DNA of 64,000 nucleotides from Guyanagaster necrorhizus (GCF_019112545.1 NW_025064921.1:1-64000); one strand, 5' to 3'; counted from the first letter of the stretch, positions 21,512 through 35,089 are shown. Numbers and translations are program-made. The notes: a model not told the origin generated them from the letters alone.

Positions 21512-24500
21512 GTTTTTGCTGTTGGTATGAATTTCCTGAGAAAGTGTTAGCCTACTTCGCTTTCAGGAGAATGGAAGTTAACCTGGGCGTACGAGGAAAG
21601 AACGTTCCCGTGTACGAATCCTGGGAGTCGAGGTGAGCTTTAAAGGACCGTACAGCAATAAACGTTACTAGGTGAAAGTTGAAATCTAAGGAGGGCACGA
21701 CGGTATTTTCCGGCCACAACTCGACCTTGAACTCTGTGCCGCGCCTTGCACATGTTACAATTTCCTGATTGATACAAGCGCACGGTGAATTCATTCGTTT
21801 TTCTGATGTCGGAAGTAAAGTTTACTAACCAGCTGGGGTTTAACGGGATATTGAGCATTCATTTTAGTAAAATGACATCAAGAACACGCGAAAACGTCTG
21901 TTTCAGTATGTCAGACGAAAGAGCCGGAGCTTCAGTAGATCCCCTGAAATTGAAGCCCTTCTGGTCGTCATAGTTTCTGTATTGAGCGCCACATCTGTGG
22001 TCGACTCGCTTGTTCAATATATAGTGGATTGAGGACTACCCTCTTGAGCCCCCATTCAAAGCGTTGAGTTCGCCGTTGGAATCGTCCCCGAGAAGTGAAT
22101 CATTGTATCACATCCGTTGGCCCTCGGCGATCAATCCGCCGCATGGGCGAGTCTCGACTTCGTCCCGGATCTGTCCCGGATCCGCCCCAGCTCTCATGGG
22201 TTCACAGATATCGAAAAAGGTTCACAAGCTCGAAGATTTTCCATCAATAGCCCGATTAACAAACACCCTGTCCAATCACTGGCCTTCACTTTTCCCGCGC
22301 AAAAAAATTACCGCCGCGAACCGGTCCGTATCGTGAGGAAGAATCATTAATCATGCAGAACGGCGTCACCTACATCCCCGCTTCGTTGGGAATGACCCGT
22401 GGAACTGCTCTTTGCCCTCGGATCAAAGGAAATAATGCCCTTGTTCCTGGATAGGCTGAAAAAAAGAACAGAAGTGAGCACAGCTGTTATGCAGGAACCA
22501 TGAGGGGAACCCCAAAGGCCGTTCACAGCCTTACAAAGATATCGAATATGGTAAGGAGACGAAAAGACGACGACGGCATATACATGAGAAGGACCTGATA
22601 CTGATGAATATTGTTCGTGGGAAGGATTAGAAAGTATTCCATTCTCCATGTGAAGGCGCTCTGCGGTTGTCGAGAGGGCGAGAAGATGTTCTTCGTCGTT
22701 CTCAGGGGAAAGTAACTAGCACTCGTCCGATGCAGATGTCCGGACATGCTAAACGTTGCGCAAGCTTCCCTGAGTGAAAATTTTCTTTGCCGCCCTGCTC
22801 GCATTTATGGACCTTGATGAACATGCAGGGAGAAGCGTGTTAAGGTCAAGCTCTGCAAATAGACATTGAGGTCGGCGTGGCGTTGACCTCCGAATTGTGA
22901 GTAATGCTCGACCACGAAGAACAGCAGGCAATCTAGATTGTTCATAGCTATTCTGGGTATAGGCCGACCAATGAGCAACACATTGCCACAATCGTACACG
23001 CTGACATACCATAGCATATGTTTCTCTGTTGGTGACATTTCCGCAGTACGGAACCATATCTCCACTCAATTCATGATCCGACTGCCATTTAATCATCATT
23101 TCCACAGGACGGACATCGCACAGAGGAGGAAAGTAGTGGCATCAGCAGCAACGAAGTAGGCGCCGTTCCCGGTATACCTACATAACTCCAACCTGTATTG
23201 GTACGCGGCGTTTCCGGTTTGGGGTTCCAACTCAACTCCATGAGGACTGGAGGTTTCATATAAGGCGATCGACTAAGATTTTGAAACACGACAAGCGGTT
23301 TCCGCAGGCTCGCCTTCTTCGCTACCATGTCTGTAAGGGGAGAAGTTGTCAGGAAAGATTTGGTACAGAACTAAGGAGACGAACATCTTTGTCGACGCTA
23401 GGTTTATCCCTTTGCCTGGAGCAGGGACAAACTGTTAAAACAAATAATAATTGATAACAAGCTGCACTCACGGCTGGGGCCAGTTCCTTTTCGGCATGGA
23501 AATAGACATGCTGAAAATGCTGTGACTTTCAATTACCTTTATATGCTGCAAAAATGGGATAAGGCAAACATGATGAAAAACTTGCTATTTTTGGCACTTT
23601 TTATATGCCAAAAGCAAACTCTTTTCTGCAAATGAAAAATGGTTTCCTTTGTTCTCACAGAGAGGGATGCCGTTTCAATTCAATTTTCCCTGCAGTTTTC
23701 CTTTACAGAAGAGAATATGGAAATGATCTCATTTATCAACTCACTTTACTGAATTCATTCTTACTATTTTTAAAATTCAATGAAATGTGGCAACATTTTC
23801 GGGTCCAATTTTTCTGCCGAGAAAATGTACCGGTCCCAGCAGTGACTGACCATCAGTCCTCCTAACTATGATTCTATAACCAGCCAGTGCTCTCTAACTC
23901 GTCTGATTCCATCTACTTCACAATTTCTATGGCACCCGGTCTCCATAACGTCGCCTAAATGTCGCTCCCTGAAACATGGCTGCCTTCCCCGAACGGATGG
24001 ATGAAGCAGTTCACGGTGAAGAATCACAGAAGCGAAGGAAGGAAGAGGCGACCCCTGAGATAATTGAAGGGCTCCATAGCAAGTTATCGCCAACTTAAAG
24101 AAGGGCATATGATACAGACGGACAGCAATGGATCTGCTCGATTTCGATTTTACGAAGCTTCAAGATCACAGAGCGTCTCGTCAATAAATCAAAGATGCTG
24201 GTAGAATTAATGAGAATGTCCAGGAAGAGATCCAGAAGACACGCTCATCGTTGTTCTTATTAGACTCCCACTTCTTGTCGTCGCTCCAAGGTTCAAAAGC
24301 TACGTTCATGAATCTGACAGCACAACAGCACAGCTGAAAGCATGACCAATAGACAAAAGCTTCTACCTACAAAGAGCGCATTTCTTCAATGTTTATTAGA
24401 CTTTTGAGGATCTCAAGCTTCAGCAGGGACGATAGAAGGAGGCACTCAAAAGGGCTGAAAGACCAGTAGTCCGACGCCCAGACCAGAAGTTGTGAAATAT

Positions 24501-25640
24501 AGATTGAATAAAGGGGGGAGGAGAGGAGGAGAACGGAATATGCCCACGAAACCTTCAAGATCTGATTTTCTGTCTATCGCACCGGGACTATGAGAACCAC
24601 AAGCACTACCGCCATCAAGGTATGAGTCCTGTATAGCGTTGCAACACTGAGTGCTGACTATGGCGATCAGCTCTTTCGAGCTTGGTACTGGCGGATTCGC
24701 TTCCTCTTTCATGTCTTAGTTTCTCTTATAATATTCCATCACATTCTCTATTACAGGTCATATCCTTACAGGAAAAAAACACATCGGACTCTAACCTCCT
24801 CTCATTGATGTATGCAACGGATGGAAGGGCGACCTTGGCTGTAGGCTGCTCCGCCTTGTTATTTTCGACTACTTTTCAACCGTGAGAGATTGTGTCTGGA
24901 ATTGCGTTGGACAATCATGGTCTATTTCTGATTCTTCGCAACGTTTAAAAGTGTCGGGGTGCATCTTCTTTCGTCCGATGAAGGGCGTATGCCGCGCATT
25001 TTTGAGAGCGACGGCGAAAGGAAAGACCGCCCAGCATTTAATCCAGAATATTTGTGATGCTTTGATAACACTGCCTGGGTCAGCTGGGTCGTTCTTCTCC
25101 TTGAAAAATTCTATAGCCTTAAGGCAAGTCATCGGCCCTCTTTTCAGCCTTTGATGTTGTTTTTCATGACGTCTCTGTATCCAAACATTCCCCGTTGAAT
25201 AAGCTGTACAGTGTACTGAGGAGGAGACCGTGCAGCTGCCGGAAACGCCCATAGAACCTTCAACTGCTTAGAAGATCCTGGAACCATATGACGACGTTTC
25301 GTACCCAAGATTTTACATTTCAAAGGGCCGAATTCTGTGCTTGTAATGCCCAGTAACAAGTTACGGCGGATTATATGCTATCATCCATAGAATTTGGGCA
25401 TTCGTGGAATGGTGCGAGTACCTTCTTTGCCTATCTCATTTTGCCCACTTCTTTGCACAGAAAAAGTATGTAGATCATCCTGAAGCTCATATCAAAGAAA
25501 GAACGATCGCAAGAGGGACAATTTACGATACTCATCGCGTGCGACTAGGGCTGTTCCAGGATCGACATCTTTTCACTCTGCCCATGGAACCGAATTTGAT
25601 TAGAGATAAGATGGTTCGGAAACACCAGAAACAGGTGCGG
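21512..25640. other. No recognised gene
   Basis: Several minus-strand frames (21552-21858, 22347-23328, 24869-25359) are interrupted and share no motif I can name. 22347-23328 could hold a multi-exon minus-strand gene because possible splice sites exist, but I could not chain exons convincingly. 23430-23800 is AT-rich. 24009-24072 is the partner of the short duplication at 7858-7925. Confidence 0.3.
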
Positions 25641-25649
25641 CACTATTAA

Positions 25650-26108
25650 TTCAGATGCCTTCTCACCTAACATGACTGGCAGCGATCCTTCGTTGCCAAA
25701 GGTGCCAGTCTATTTTCGTTTACAATCATGACACAGATGGCAATGCCATCTTTCTCAAAGACTTTGCTTCAATACCTGCCCACCGCCAACCGATTCTGGG
25801 CAATCTGCTATATCGCACGAAAAAAAAATTCTTTCAGTTAGCCTGTGGCGGTCGCATTTCGGTGACAAAAGCGCTCCCAGTATTTCAAATTCGACGCGCG
25901 CATCCATTTGACTTGTAAAATTCGAGGACAATGCCGTGGATTAGGTACATTGCAATATTCATGGTTAATTATTGATAGTCTTTTTTGGGCCCTTATAGTT
26001 GTCTTTTTCTTGATGCATGATCATTTTATTGATAACGCCGCATTGACATTTGCAAATTACCTTGGGATTATCTTTCCAGTACCACAAAGACACTACCAGA
26101 AAGCGCAT
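25650..26108 (-). pseudogene. Decayed copy of the unknown gene at 9469-9918
   Basis: From the ATG at 26108 the reading MRFLVVSLWYWKDNP matches the start of the unknown gene at 9918. Further on MNIAMYLI and RVEFEILGALLSPKCD match its interior, but they lie in different frames with stops between. The copy is broken by small indels and nonsense codons. It keeps its place opposite the copy of the small plus-strand gene at 26248. Confidence 0.45.
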
Positions 26109-26247
26109 AGTCCGTATAGTTATGTCTTAGTTATCGATTTTATTATTGTTACTGAACTTTTCCTGAGTTAGCGGTGGCATGAACACACGATTATATAAAG
26201 CTCTCCTAGACGGTGGACTCGTCCCCACATCTCAGCCTTGATAAAGA

Positions 26248-26541
26248 ATGTCATCAGAGGTAAAGGACTCCCTCTCTCCGACTAAGATGACACATCTCAT
26301 TCTTTCCACAGAACATCACTCTTCCATCCTTCGCCACACTGTGTCAATCACTGGTATGCGCTTCAGATTGCTAAACAACCATTCAGTATTCTCACGTACG
26401 AACTGTAGAACGTTCCGCATCCATCATCGGAACTCGGATCTCTCGTTCAGCCTAACACGGGCCGAATCGCACTATTGTATACATCTCCACCTGTTGTACG
26501 TTTTCTTTGAATATCGTCATCACGTAGATTCTGACATCTGA
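26248..26541 (+). pseudogene. Decayed copy of the unknown 94-aa gene at 10064
   Basis: The start codon, first-exon frame (MSSEVKDSLSP), donor GTATGCGC and acceptor CTGTAG all correspond to the copy at 10064. After the junction the frame reads about 15 residues and then stops at TAA where the other copy has Glu. A TATA-like TATATAAAG is retained about 55 bp upstream. Either a shorter protein or a pseudogene. Confidence 0.45.
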
Positions 26542-27182
26542 TCAGCTCGTCATCGGTTCAAATGGATATCAATGTATCCAAGGTCCCCTGAACTATGACC
26601 AACAGTGGCTATTGCAGGGCAGAGCCTCTGGATTCGTACTCAAAAATCTCGTTAGTCCATAGTTCCTTTGCCGTCCAATCTACATCTAACGAAAAGCCCT
26701 CAGCGCCCGGGGAATTACTGCGAGATGGGGAAACAGCCAACAGAATGGGCACCAGAACACGATGCCGTGCGCTGTCGCATAAACACATCCACATCCACAG
26801 AACCAGGGCAGTCTTGTTTCGTCTGGAATGTAAGGAGGATTCATTTCAGTCCCAGCACGGATGCACCCAAAGCGCAAGGGAATTTCTTCCGTGTTTATCT
26901 GCATCGTCCTGAGGGAGATAACCATTCTCGTATCCCTGTTCTGTCGACTGTTCCGTTCATCTCAGCAGATCTGACTGACATAGCCCTTGGTCTACCGGGT
27001 GTTAGCATCGCTCGCATACTTGCCAAAGAACCTGACATCTTGGTCAATGCCAACAGTTTAAGAAGCGTTATTCCGTATCCTCAGTCTGTCAATACAACAT
27101 CTACTATCAAGGTCGAAATTAAGGTCAGAATTATGACTTTGATTCACAACAATAAGGTCAACGTTGCATTTAGATCATAGGG

Positions 27183-27468
27183 TACCATAAATTGGCACTA
27201 GCAGTTATTCCGGTGGAATGTAGTCATGGTATCCTCAGTCATCTGGGATTAGCCAAAAGTGTTGCATATGTCTTTCGACAATTGATCTGCCAGGTATGAG
27301 CACCTCATCACTTTCTGTATACTGCTATCTGGATAACTGATATGACAGAGGGACAAGGAAAATCAGCCACAGTGCTTGAGTGAGATGTACATGAGATTGG
27401 TTGCCCTCTACTTGGTGGATCCTTCAGGTGAAAAGTGGAGTGCAGCATATGCTGTAGTGAATCCTTAA
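27183..27468 (+). CDS. 3' end of an unknown gene (two exons visible)
   Basis: An open frame 27183-27293 (including VECSHGILSHLGLAKSVAY) joins across a consensus 55-nt intron (GTATGAG...GACAG, 27294-27348) to 27349-27468 (including MYMRLVALYLVDPSGEKW), ending at TAA. Phases match. The upstream exons are unclear; a long open frame 26668-27180 precedes it, but I cannot connect them with confidence. No domain is recognised. It sits on the border between normal-CpG host DNA and the CpG-depleted transposon block, so it may be the truncated end of a host gene or part of an old element. Confidence 0.3.
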
Positions 27469-29073
27469 TGGTTCCCATGATATACAATGAACATTACTAA
27501 GTATATTGTACTCCTATCAATTATATATGTCTGAGAACTTCAACTTTGAGCCATTAAAAATCTGCAGAATAATTACATATGCAGTTGAGTTTGCTCCAGC
27601 AGCAAACAAGAATGAGCCAGCTTCTCTTGTGCATCAGTGGGTGAAACCATAGATGGCAGACTGTACCATGACCAATGACTTCTTCCTCTTTTTTTCTTAC
27701 TTGAATTGAGATACATTTCATGATGCCAACTAGATGAGAGAATAAAGATATATCACTGCAATTGGCTAATGTATGTTTCCTGCAATGTCATAGATCCTCA
27801 GACTCATTATAGCAAAATTCCAAGTAGCTAGTTATACAGACCTACCATCTATCATATGTTCTGCCATTCTAAAATGGCATATCCAAACACTGCATAATGT
27901 TGAGGTTTGGAAGGGAGATCAAATTATGCAATAAGGTGGACAGGACTCCAAAACAGATTTGGAAAAATTTAGATCCTTGGTCTCCTCTTTACATTGAATA
28001 TCAAAGGGGACTACCTGGAAGAAATCATAATTTGTTATCAATGAATTAACAATGTGCAAAATGGAGCCTACTTAATTTGCAGACAGACAAGCATCTAAAT
28101 ATAACTATGTATTCCCTGTTTCAGACCTTCATAAACTCTCACTCTGGATGAAATAAAAATTGCTATTCACAATGACTGTTACATGCATGCCAACAGCCTC
28201 TGCTTCACACTGACTCCTGCTTCCAAGTTCCCAATCTAACAAGCTAACCATTGGGATTCAGCTGCTCACTATATGCCCACTTTATTTGTATTTCATTTAT
28301 TATTTTATATCTCAATTTTATATACTAATTCTAGAATCTGATTTTAGCAGTGAATAGACAGTGCTGGAGTTTATCAGACTCCAACTCAGAATTAGCTACC
28401 TGTAGTATATCAGCTCTGTACAATTATAATAGATACTCAGTTTGAATATCAACTTGGTTCAGCCCAATACTTCATCCCTACTCTCATCATCTTAAGTCCA
28501 ATAGATTATGCTTTGTTTTGAATATTTTAATCCTATACCACTACTCTCTCCACATATTCTGCTTTATATTCAAATCCTTTAGACTTTGGCTCAAGGGTGA
28601 CATTGCTAATAGCTTTGCCAAGCCCACACACTCTGCTGGTCTCTGCATGTGCAATTCAAGCCCATCTATTAGCATGTTCCTAACAGTATATTTGAACTCA
28701 ATCTCTTAAGTCAAAAATTTTCTTTATCATATCCACCACATTCATTGAAATCCTGATAAACCTCCAACAAACTTGGTCTTAGCTATGGAAAAACCTCACT
28801 AAAGCCCCATGGAACCACATATGATACAGGCATGATGTCACAATGCTGTGCCTTACTCATTGTCTCATGAAACACAGCTGGTATTGGCATGCTGACACAG
28901 TATGACTATGCAATAGCATGACAATAGACAGGCCAACTGTGTCAAGTGACAACTAAACAATCACAAATACTTAAGTACTGCAACTGCCAGGGTCTGACAC
29001 TAGCTGATGATAAAGCAAGTTGATGAGGATAATAGAGGTGAGATAGAGAGATCAGTTGAGTATGCTCATCCAT
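27469..29073. other. AT-rich, CpG-depleted DNA next to repeat F
   Basis: No gene is visible. The base composition and near absence of CG match the decayed retrotransposons to the right. It does not continue element C's integrase across repeat F, so it is either the internal part of the element that owns F copy 1 or older transposon debris. Confidence 0.35.
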
Positions 29074-30757
29074 TGAAGAGATGATCATATGTGCAAGCTA
29101 GAAACTGATACAGCAGAGAACTATCTGCTGATCACACCCACATTCACACATATACATAACACTCTTAGTTTGTTGGGGGATTGTAATGTGATAAGAGTAG
29201 TAATAGCAGAACAACTGTATCTTCAATAATCTACTGCACACAAATAGCAATAGTGCACATATATATATCTGAGATCTCTCTAAGTCTCAAAGCTTTTGTT
29301 GAAACAAGAGGAGTGACAAATTTTGCTGGGACTCAAGGCAAGAGTACTTTATCATAACCCAATACTTCAAAACACTCTCACAAAACCCTCAAAAAATCCT
29401 AAGCACTGCTCAGACCAAACTCAAAGATTGTAACACACACACACAATACAGGACTTAAACCTTCATGCTCTAAGCAGAAACACTTCACAACTTCACAAAC
29501 ACAAGCACCAAAGGATTTAAACCTCTGTGCACAAGTTTCCTAACTGATCATAGACTCAAAGAATTGAAATCTTTGTGACACAGATGTACAAAAAATGATA
29601 AAACTCCATCTGATAGACTGAAAGGGTTTGAACCTCTGCTGATCTGCAGAAATAACACAAATAACACTGTCCATAGACCAAAGGGTTTGAATCTTTGCCA
29701 ATCTACAGAAATAACCAGAAAAATCCTGTCTGACAGATCCAAAGGGTTTGAATCTCTGCCACCTGTAGTGCCTCATGTCACAAATACCTTAAAAACTCAA
29801 GATAGTGCCCTTCAGACACTGCTCTCTTATTCTCAGGCTAGAGCACAATTCAAAACCTCTTATTAAATTGAATTAGAGTCCTGCACAAGCTTTGATGGCT
29901 CACACAGTTTTCAAATCTCTCTTAATGATGTCAACAGTGGGTTTATTCTCTCACCCAAAGTTACAACACAAACTCAGAGCTGGAGTGCAAGGCCTTCATG
30001 CCCAATACACTGCAACTGTGGAGCATCAGAAATTTATTTACTACTTTTTACAATGCAGTGTTTAAATAGGCTACTGCTGTACTTACTAAGAGACCTAATA
30101 TAGTAGTTCAATGCATGGAACTCTGTTCTGGAGTCTCTTGCACATCATTTGCATGAATGTTGCAGTCTGATATGCATATTCTACTCTGAGTTGGGACTGC
30201 CTTCTGTTTCTATGCAATCTGACACCAGTTAGCTCTGTTAGTGGCCTAGCCACTGGTCTCTTTGCTTTTTTATCTCCATAAGGCAATTAACCCATGCACA
30301 GGAGTCATTCTAGACTCTCAGGATTATTTTTGGTCATTACTTTCATCAAATCTTCTCATTTTCAGCCAATGATTCTGCTATTTGAGTTTATCTCACTGTG
30401 CACCAACTCTCTACTCTAGAACATATCCTGCAGCCTGTCAATATCTATGTGTCATTGATCAATGTGATATAAAGTTGCATGCAAAGCCCTGATCATATTT
30501 TGATCATATGTTCTTTATTTTTGGTGAGACTTTCTGTACTTGTGTTAGCATATTTAGTGTCAAGTGGTGAGACCTCATGCACAGTATGACCTCTCCTAGT
30601 ATCATACTACCACTAGGCCTCAAGCCAGTTGTCATATAAGTCTCATTTCACTGTGCTGTAGCTATGTTCTTTATTGCATATATAGTAGACTGTGATACAG
30701 TCATTGTATTATCATAATTTGCAAAATCACAGATCTAAACATGCAGAGGGCATGTCA
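29074..30757. mobile_element. Repeat F, copy 1 (TG...CA, putative LTR)
   Basis: About 1.68 kb starting TGAAGAG and ending GGGCATGTCA. It is homologous over its length to F copy 2 (36779 into the N gap) and F copy 3 (50962-52767). It contains imperfect tandem subrepeats of about 60 nt around AAAGGGTTTGAACCTCTGCC (29510-29765). There is no conserved long reading frame, as expected for an LTR or non-autonomous element. Its right side abuts element C integrase sequence, while its left side does not resume that gene, so it may be one LTR of a larger element extending left. Confidence 0.6.
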
Positions 30758-31504
30758 ATGTTCAGTCTCATTATAAATTTTCTTCATCTCTGCTGCAAAG
30801 TCTTTTGCCTGGGGTACTTGGCTTTTTCTTTGTGAGAGGTTCATCTCAGTATTCAGATGGCTTCCAGTGTTTACATAGAATATATTGTAGCCTATTGATG
30901 AATTTTCATGGTTATTGTAGGCAAATCCTGCCATTGGAAGACACTCTATCCAGTCATCTTGCCAGTGGTTTATGAAAATCCTGAGGTACTTTTCAATTTT
31001 TTGATTGACCTGCTTAGTTTATTCATCAGGCTGAGAGTGATATGCCATAGAGAGATTCCCAATGATTCTGAGCAACTTGTAAAGTTCTTTAATAAACTGT
31101 GATATGAACTGTAGGCTATAATCCAAGATTATCTTGTCAGAGAGCCTATAATGTGCATATACATGATCTCAGAACAAATGTGCTCAGCTCTCAGTATTCA
31201 AATTCATGTTTGTCACAATTGGGATTAGTTCTTTGGAAAATTGGTCTACCACCACTAAGACAGCATCACACCCCTTGGACTCAGAAAGAGGCCCTATCAT
31301 GTCAACTGAGATTATCTTCCACTTGTCAGAAGAGACTTTATTGATGTATAGTGTTGCTGCTTGCTACTGAGTGCTTCATTTCACCCTCTGACACATCTTG
31401 CATCTCCTGATGTATGCTTCCACTGACTGTTTGAGACTAGGCCATCAATAATTGTGTGTGACCAATTCTTGTTTCTTGGTGATTCCTGGATGATCTACTG
31501 TTGC
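30758..31504 (-). pseudogene. Element C integrase fragment (Ty3/gypsy)
   Basis: Read on the minus strand this encodes decayed integrase, including the zinc-binding region (DHPGI... and RCKMCQR near 31390-31504). It continues through the catalytic core towards 30758, where repeat F cuts it off. Many stops are present and CpG is almost absent. The fragment is part of element C, which resumes at 31966 after a solo LTR. Confidence 0.75.
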
Positions 31505-31965
31505 TGTTATGATTTTCTCCCTTTTTCTCTCTTAATCAACCTCTATTTATGCTTAATCAGGGTGCTTAGACTAGTGCTTGAGACTGTGAGACAGGCTTAG
31601 TCATAACAATAAGGCCAAGTCCATCATTGTCTTCTGATGCAATGATGCTTCTCAACAATGGACAACACTCTTTTGTAGGAAGTAATGACACCTAAGGACA
31701 AAGAGCACAATGATTGGAACAGATACAATTAGTAATAGTATATTTATCACAACAGACAAACAGTATATAAGTAGCATAGCTCTTGCTGTAGATACTCAGC
31801 TTCAAGCTAAAGTTTATATCTTCACCATTCTACCTCAAGCCTCTTGTAACAGTCTTGAAATACAATGCCACATAAACACATATAGTGAACTTAGGCATGA
31901 CTGTATGAATATGATACAGTGTCTATTTATCATGTGTTTCAGTGATATGTCACTTGGGCTTAACA
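31505..31965 (+). mobile_element. Solo LTR inserted in element C
   Basis: 461 bp bounded by TGTTATG...CTTAACA and flanked by a perfect 5-bp target duplication GTTGC (31500-31504 and 31966-31970). It contains the family's promoter-like core (TATATAAG) and the segment AGCTTCAAGCTAAAG. No internal region remains, so it arose by LTR-LTR recombination. Confidence 0.93.
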
Positions 31966-32439
31966 GTTGCATGACCATAGCATGTCATGATGATTTTCCC
32001 ATGAAGCTTTTTGTTGGCAGGAATGTATAGTTAGTCATGAAAATAGCATATCTACTCTTCAAGAGTCCATCCATCCTTCTTCTTGTCAAGTGCTAGCTGT
32101 ACCACCTTCTCCACCAACTTCTTCTCTCAGCAAACCTTCTTCAGGATTTCTGGGACTGTAGAGAAAATTATTGCATTTATATAGAATAGCTCTGGCTTGA
32201 GGATGACAATTTCTTCATTGTCATTTTCTTTCTGATCATAGTTGGCTTGTTAACTGAATAGATCAGCCTTCTTATTAGCAATACCAGGTTTGTGATAGAG
32301 TGTGAAATGATATTCAGCTAGTTCTGTCATCCAGTGCACTTGTCTATGGTTTAGCTTCTGTGGTTTTTTGAAATACTGGAGATTTTGATGGTTCATCCAG
32401 ATTTCAAAATCATACTTAGTATTCATGAGATAATAGTAC
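31966..32439 (-). pseudogene. Element C RNase H / integrase linker fragment
   Basis: The minus strand encodes the end of RNase H (YDFEIWMNHQNLQYF near 32345-32430) and the start of integrase. Its other half lies at 54104 onward, beyond elements B and the second solo LTR. The last five bases (AGTAC, 32435-32439) are the left target-site copy of element B. Confidence 0.75.
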
Positions 32440-32902
32440 TGTTATGATTTTTCATTTCTTTCCTTACTCTAACCCCTATTTATGCTTAGTCAGAGTGCTA
32501 GAACAAGTGCTTAAGACCATGGGATGAGGCTTAGTCATCACAACTAGCCAAGTCTGTCATTGTCTTTCAATGCAGTAGCATTGTCTGACTATGCACAATC
32601 AATCTTTTATGAATGGTAGTGACACCCTAGGACAATGAGCACAATGGACCCAGAAACACATAACTAGCAGTAGTATTATTAGCTAACTTGTACAGTATTT
32701 AAGGCCACTCACTCTCACTGGTAACCCCCAGCTTCAAGCTAAAGTTTATTCTATCTCATTCTACTCCTGAGCTATTCACACAAAGCCTTGACACACTGGG
32801 AGTCAATAACAGCACATCAAGTGGACTCTATCAGAAGGCTTGAACATGAAGCCATGATAGTTTATCATGTGCTCATTGATCACATGCAGCTTGAGCCTAA
32901 CA
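32440..32902 (+). mobile_element. Element B 5' LTR (463 bp)
   Basis: Bounded by TGTTATG...CCTAACA and almost identical to 53174-53636: I see three differences, all transitions, near the 3' end. It contains a TATA-like core (CAGTATTTAAG) and AGCTTCAAGCTAA at 32730-32742. It has essentially no CG dinucleotides. Flanks AGTAC (left) and GGTAC (right of the 3' LTR) form a target duplication with one mismatch. Confidence 0.95.
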
Positions 32903-32916
32903 ATTAGCTCAAAGCT
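32903..32916 (+). other. Element B primer-binding site (self-priming type, decayed)
   Basis: Directly after the 5' LTR, TTAGCTCAAAGCT (32904-32916) is nearly the reverse complement of AGCTTCAAGCTAA inside the LTR (32730-32742). The two mismatches sit at what is an intact CG pair in element A, as independent CpG decay would leave. This is the arrangement of Tf1/sushi-type self-primed elements rather than tRNA priming. Confidence 0.6.
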
Positions 32917-33159
32917 TTCCCTTCTCTTTCTCAAGCCCAATTGTGCTGAGAAACCAAATGTCCTCAGCCACTACCACTGACCTCAATCATGACTTCTTTG
33001 AACTGATAGCTTCCATCATTGGAATGCTGTTAAGCCTTCTCACTGTCATCACTCTCTGCTGTGGATGACAATCAATCACTGCTTAGATAGTCAGACACTA
33101 TCAAGTGTTCCAGCAGATCCATACTATCCTCTGAAACATAACCCCAGATTTACCCCTCC

Positions 33160-34890
33160 ATGACATCTCTGCCTCCACCAGAGCATCCTTTCAGCCACAA
33201 GGGCAATCCGTATCCAAAGCTGGGCATAGTAGCCTGCATTCAGGGAACCCTCAGGAAGAAGAAGGACACCAATACCCTCCCTGATGATCTGACAGTAGAA
33301 ACTGCAATCCTATCCTCACTGGGTTTCAGAACCCCTGGACCACAACAGTCATCCAGGAACCTGAGGACATCTTCCAGAACATCCTTGCAGAGCCCCCCAG
33401 CCTTACCATCACCTCTCTCAGCCCAGAGATTGGAAACCATGCTAGAAACTCCCTTGATGCCACTCAGGTGGCTTCAAGAGCTCTGACTGCCTCCAATTCT
33501 CCCTATGACTTCCACTACATCACCCCCAAGCAAAGCCCATCCATCAGCAGGATGAGGCTCAATGACCCCCATGAGAGGAGCACCCACCAGGATTTCATGA
33601 ACATGGAGCTTGCCATCACTCAGACAGAGGACCCCAGGAATCACCTCCACATTGGAAGTGAGCCAGAAGCAGTGACAGCCAGCATTAGGGGAAGGATTGC
33701 CTGGAATAGAATTATTTGATGAGTCTTCTCAGACTGGAACATCAGGATCCCCTTTAACTACAATGATGCAGTACAGTAGCAGCAGCAGAATCAAGAACAA
33801 CAAGCAGCTGAGGAGTGAACTCAAGAGGAGCTTGCAGAATACATACAAAGCAAAGCCCAGCAGGAGTATGAGGAAGCCAAGTATGACCACCAGGTATGAC
33901 AATGAGAACAGGTTGAAGAGGCTGCCTGACTGGGATCGGCCTTCCTAACCTGGTATGGACTTCACTCCTCCTCAGAATCACCCTTCTGTGAGCCCACTTC
34001 AAAAACTGACTCATGGGCAGGATCTGTCAGAAGCACCATTGACAGAGATGAGGTGACCCAAAGGGACTGGGTTGCATCAGAAAGTCATTGACCCCCCTCC
34101 CTCCAATATCCTGCCCATACTGACACAATCTCCTTGGATGCCAACTCTGTTCTTGGAGCCTATGGGCTCTGAGTACCTGACAATGCCCACATCTCTGACC
34201 AGGCTCTCTGCTGATTCCTGGGAGAGAGAGTTGCCCACCAATTTCTCAATCCAGAGTTCTATCGAAACTTCAGCCTCTATAGCTGAGAACTGGAGGAGGA
34301 AAGAACATGGGGAAGAACCCAATACCACAGACTCCAGGGAGCCTCCATCAGTCACCTCAGCCATGGGCCTGACCCTAACACCACTGGCCCCAGCACCAGA
34401 AATGACAATGAGCTCCCTGGCAACACTCAGGCTGAGCACTCCATCCATCTACAACCTGCCTGTTGGTTCCCTCCTTGGGGAAGGGGACAGCAGGGACAAG
34501 GGTGATGAGGAGCAGGGCCCCTTTAGATCTGAACAATTTATGCAATATGCCACTGAGAACACAGATGAAGAAGCATTGAAGGAGAAAATCAAGCAGACAA
34601 GGGAGAAGGAATATCAGGCAATGTATGAGCAAGGAATGCTCTTTTTATGGGGAGATGTGCATTGGCTAGCCATGCCTCTTGGACTTGAATATCAATATGC
34701 AGGAACTACTGAACAAAGATGAATTTTATAGTATGCCACAATAGAATACACCTGGAAAGAGTATTCATGATGGCACCCAGAAGACCTGCTTGGGCCAATA
34801 CCTCCATACCAACCAAAGACCTGGGTACAACCATTGCCAAAGACCCCACCTGTACCACAGAAATGAGCCATATACATGGCATCTTTGATC
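33160..34890 (+). pseudogene. Element B upstream ORF (ORF1), decayed
   Basis: Decayed counterpart of the ORF upstream of gag in element A. Matching phrases include MTSLPPPEHPFSHKGNPYPK versus MTSLPLSEHPSSCKGDPYQK at the start, and EEALKEKIKQTREKEYQ versus EEALKEEVERVRNMEYQ near the end. The region is proline-, serine- and glutamine-rich with a charged helical part. Several stops and frame changes are present. The function is unknown; most fungal gypsy elements go straight from LTR to gag. Confidence 0.65.
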
Positions 34891-35089
34891 CATAGTTGAG
34901 CTGAAACCTCAGACCCCTCAATCTGAAGCATGGCAACACAGCTCACTAGACTCTGACACCAGCTGAACCCATCAAGCTGAAGGCCTGTTGGGTTTCAGAA
35001 CCCCTGGACTGGCAAGGGGAGCCAACTCCTTGGGAGACAACTGCCAGCTGATGAAGCAGGGGAAAGCAGAGCTGGGAAGGAGCCCATTC

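Noticed and set aside
29074..30757. Repeat F copy 1 as a simple solo insertion in element C
   Set aside because: The right flank is element C integrase, but the left flank does not continue it and no target duplication is visible.
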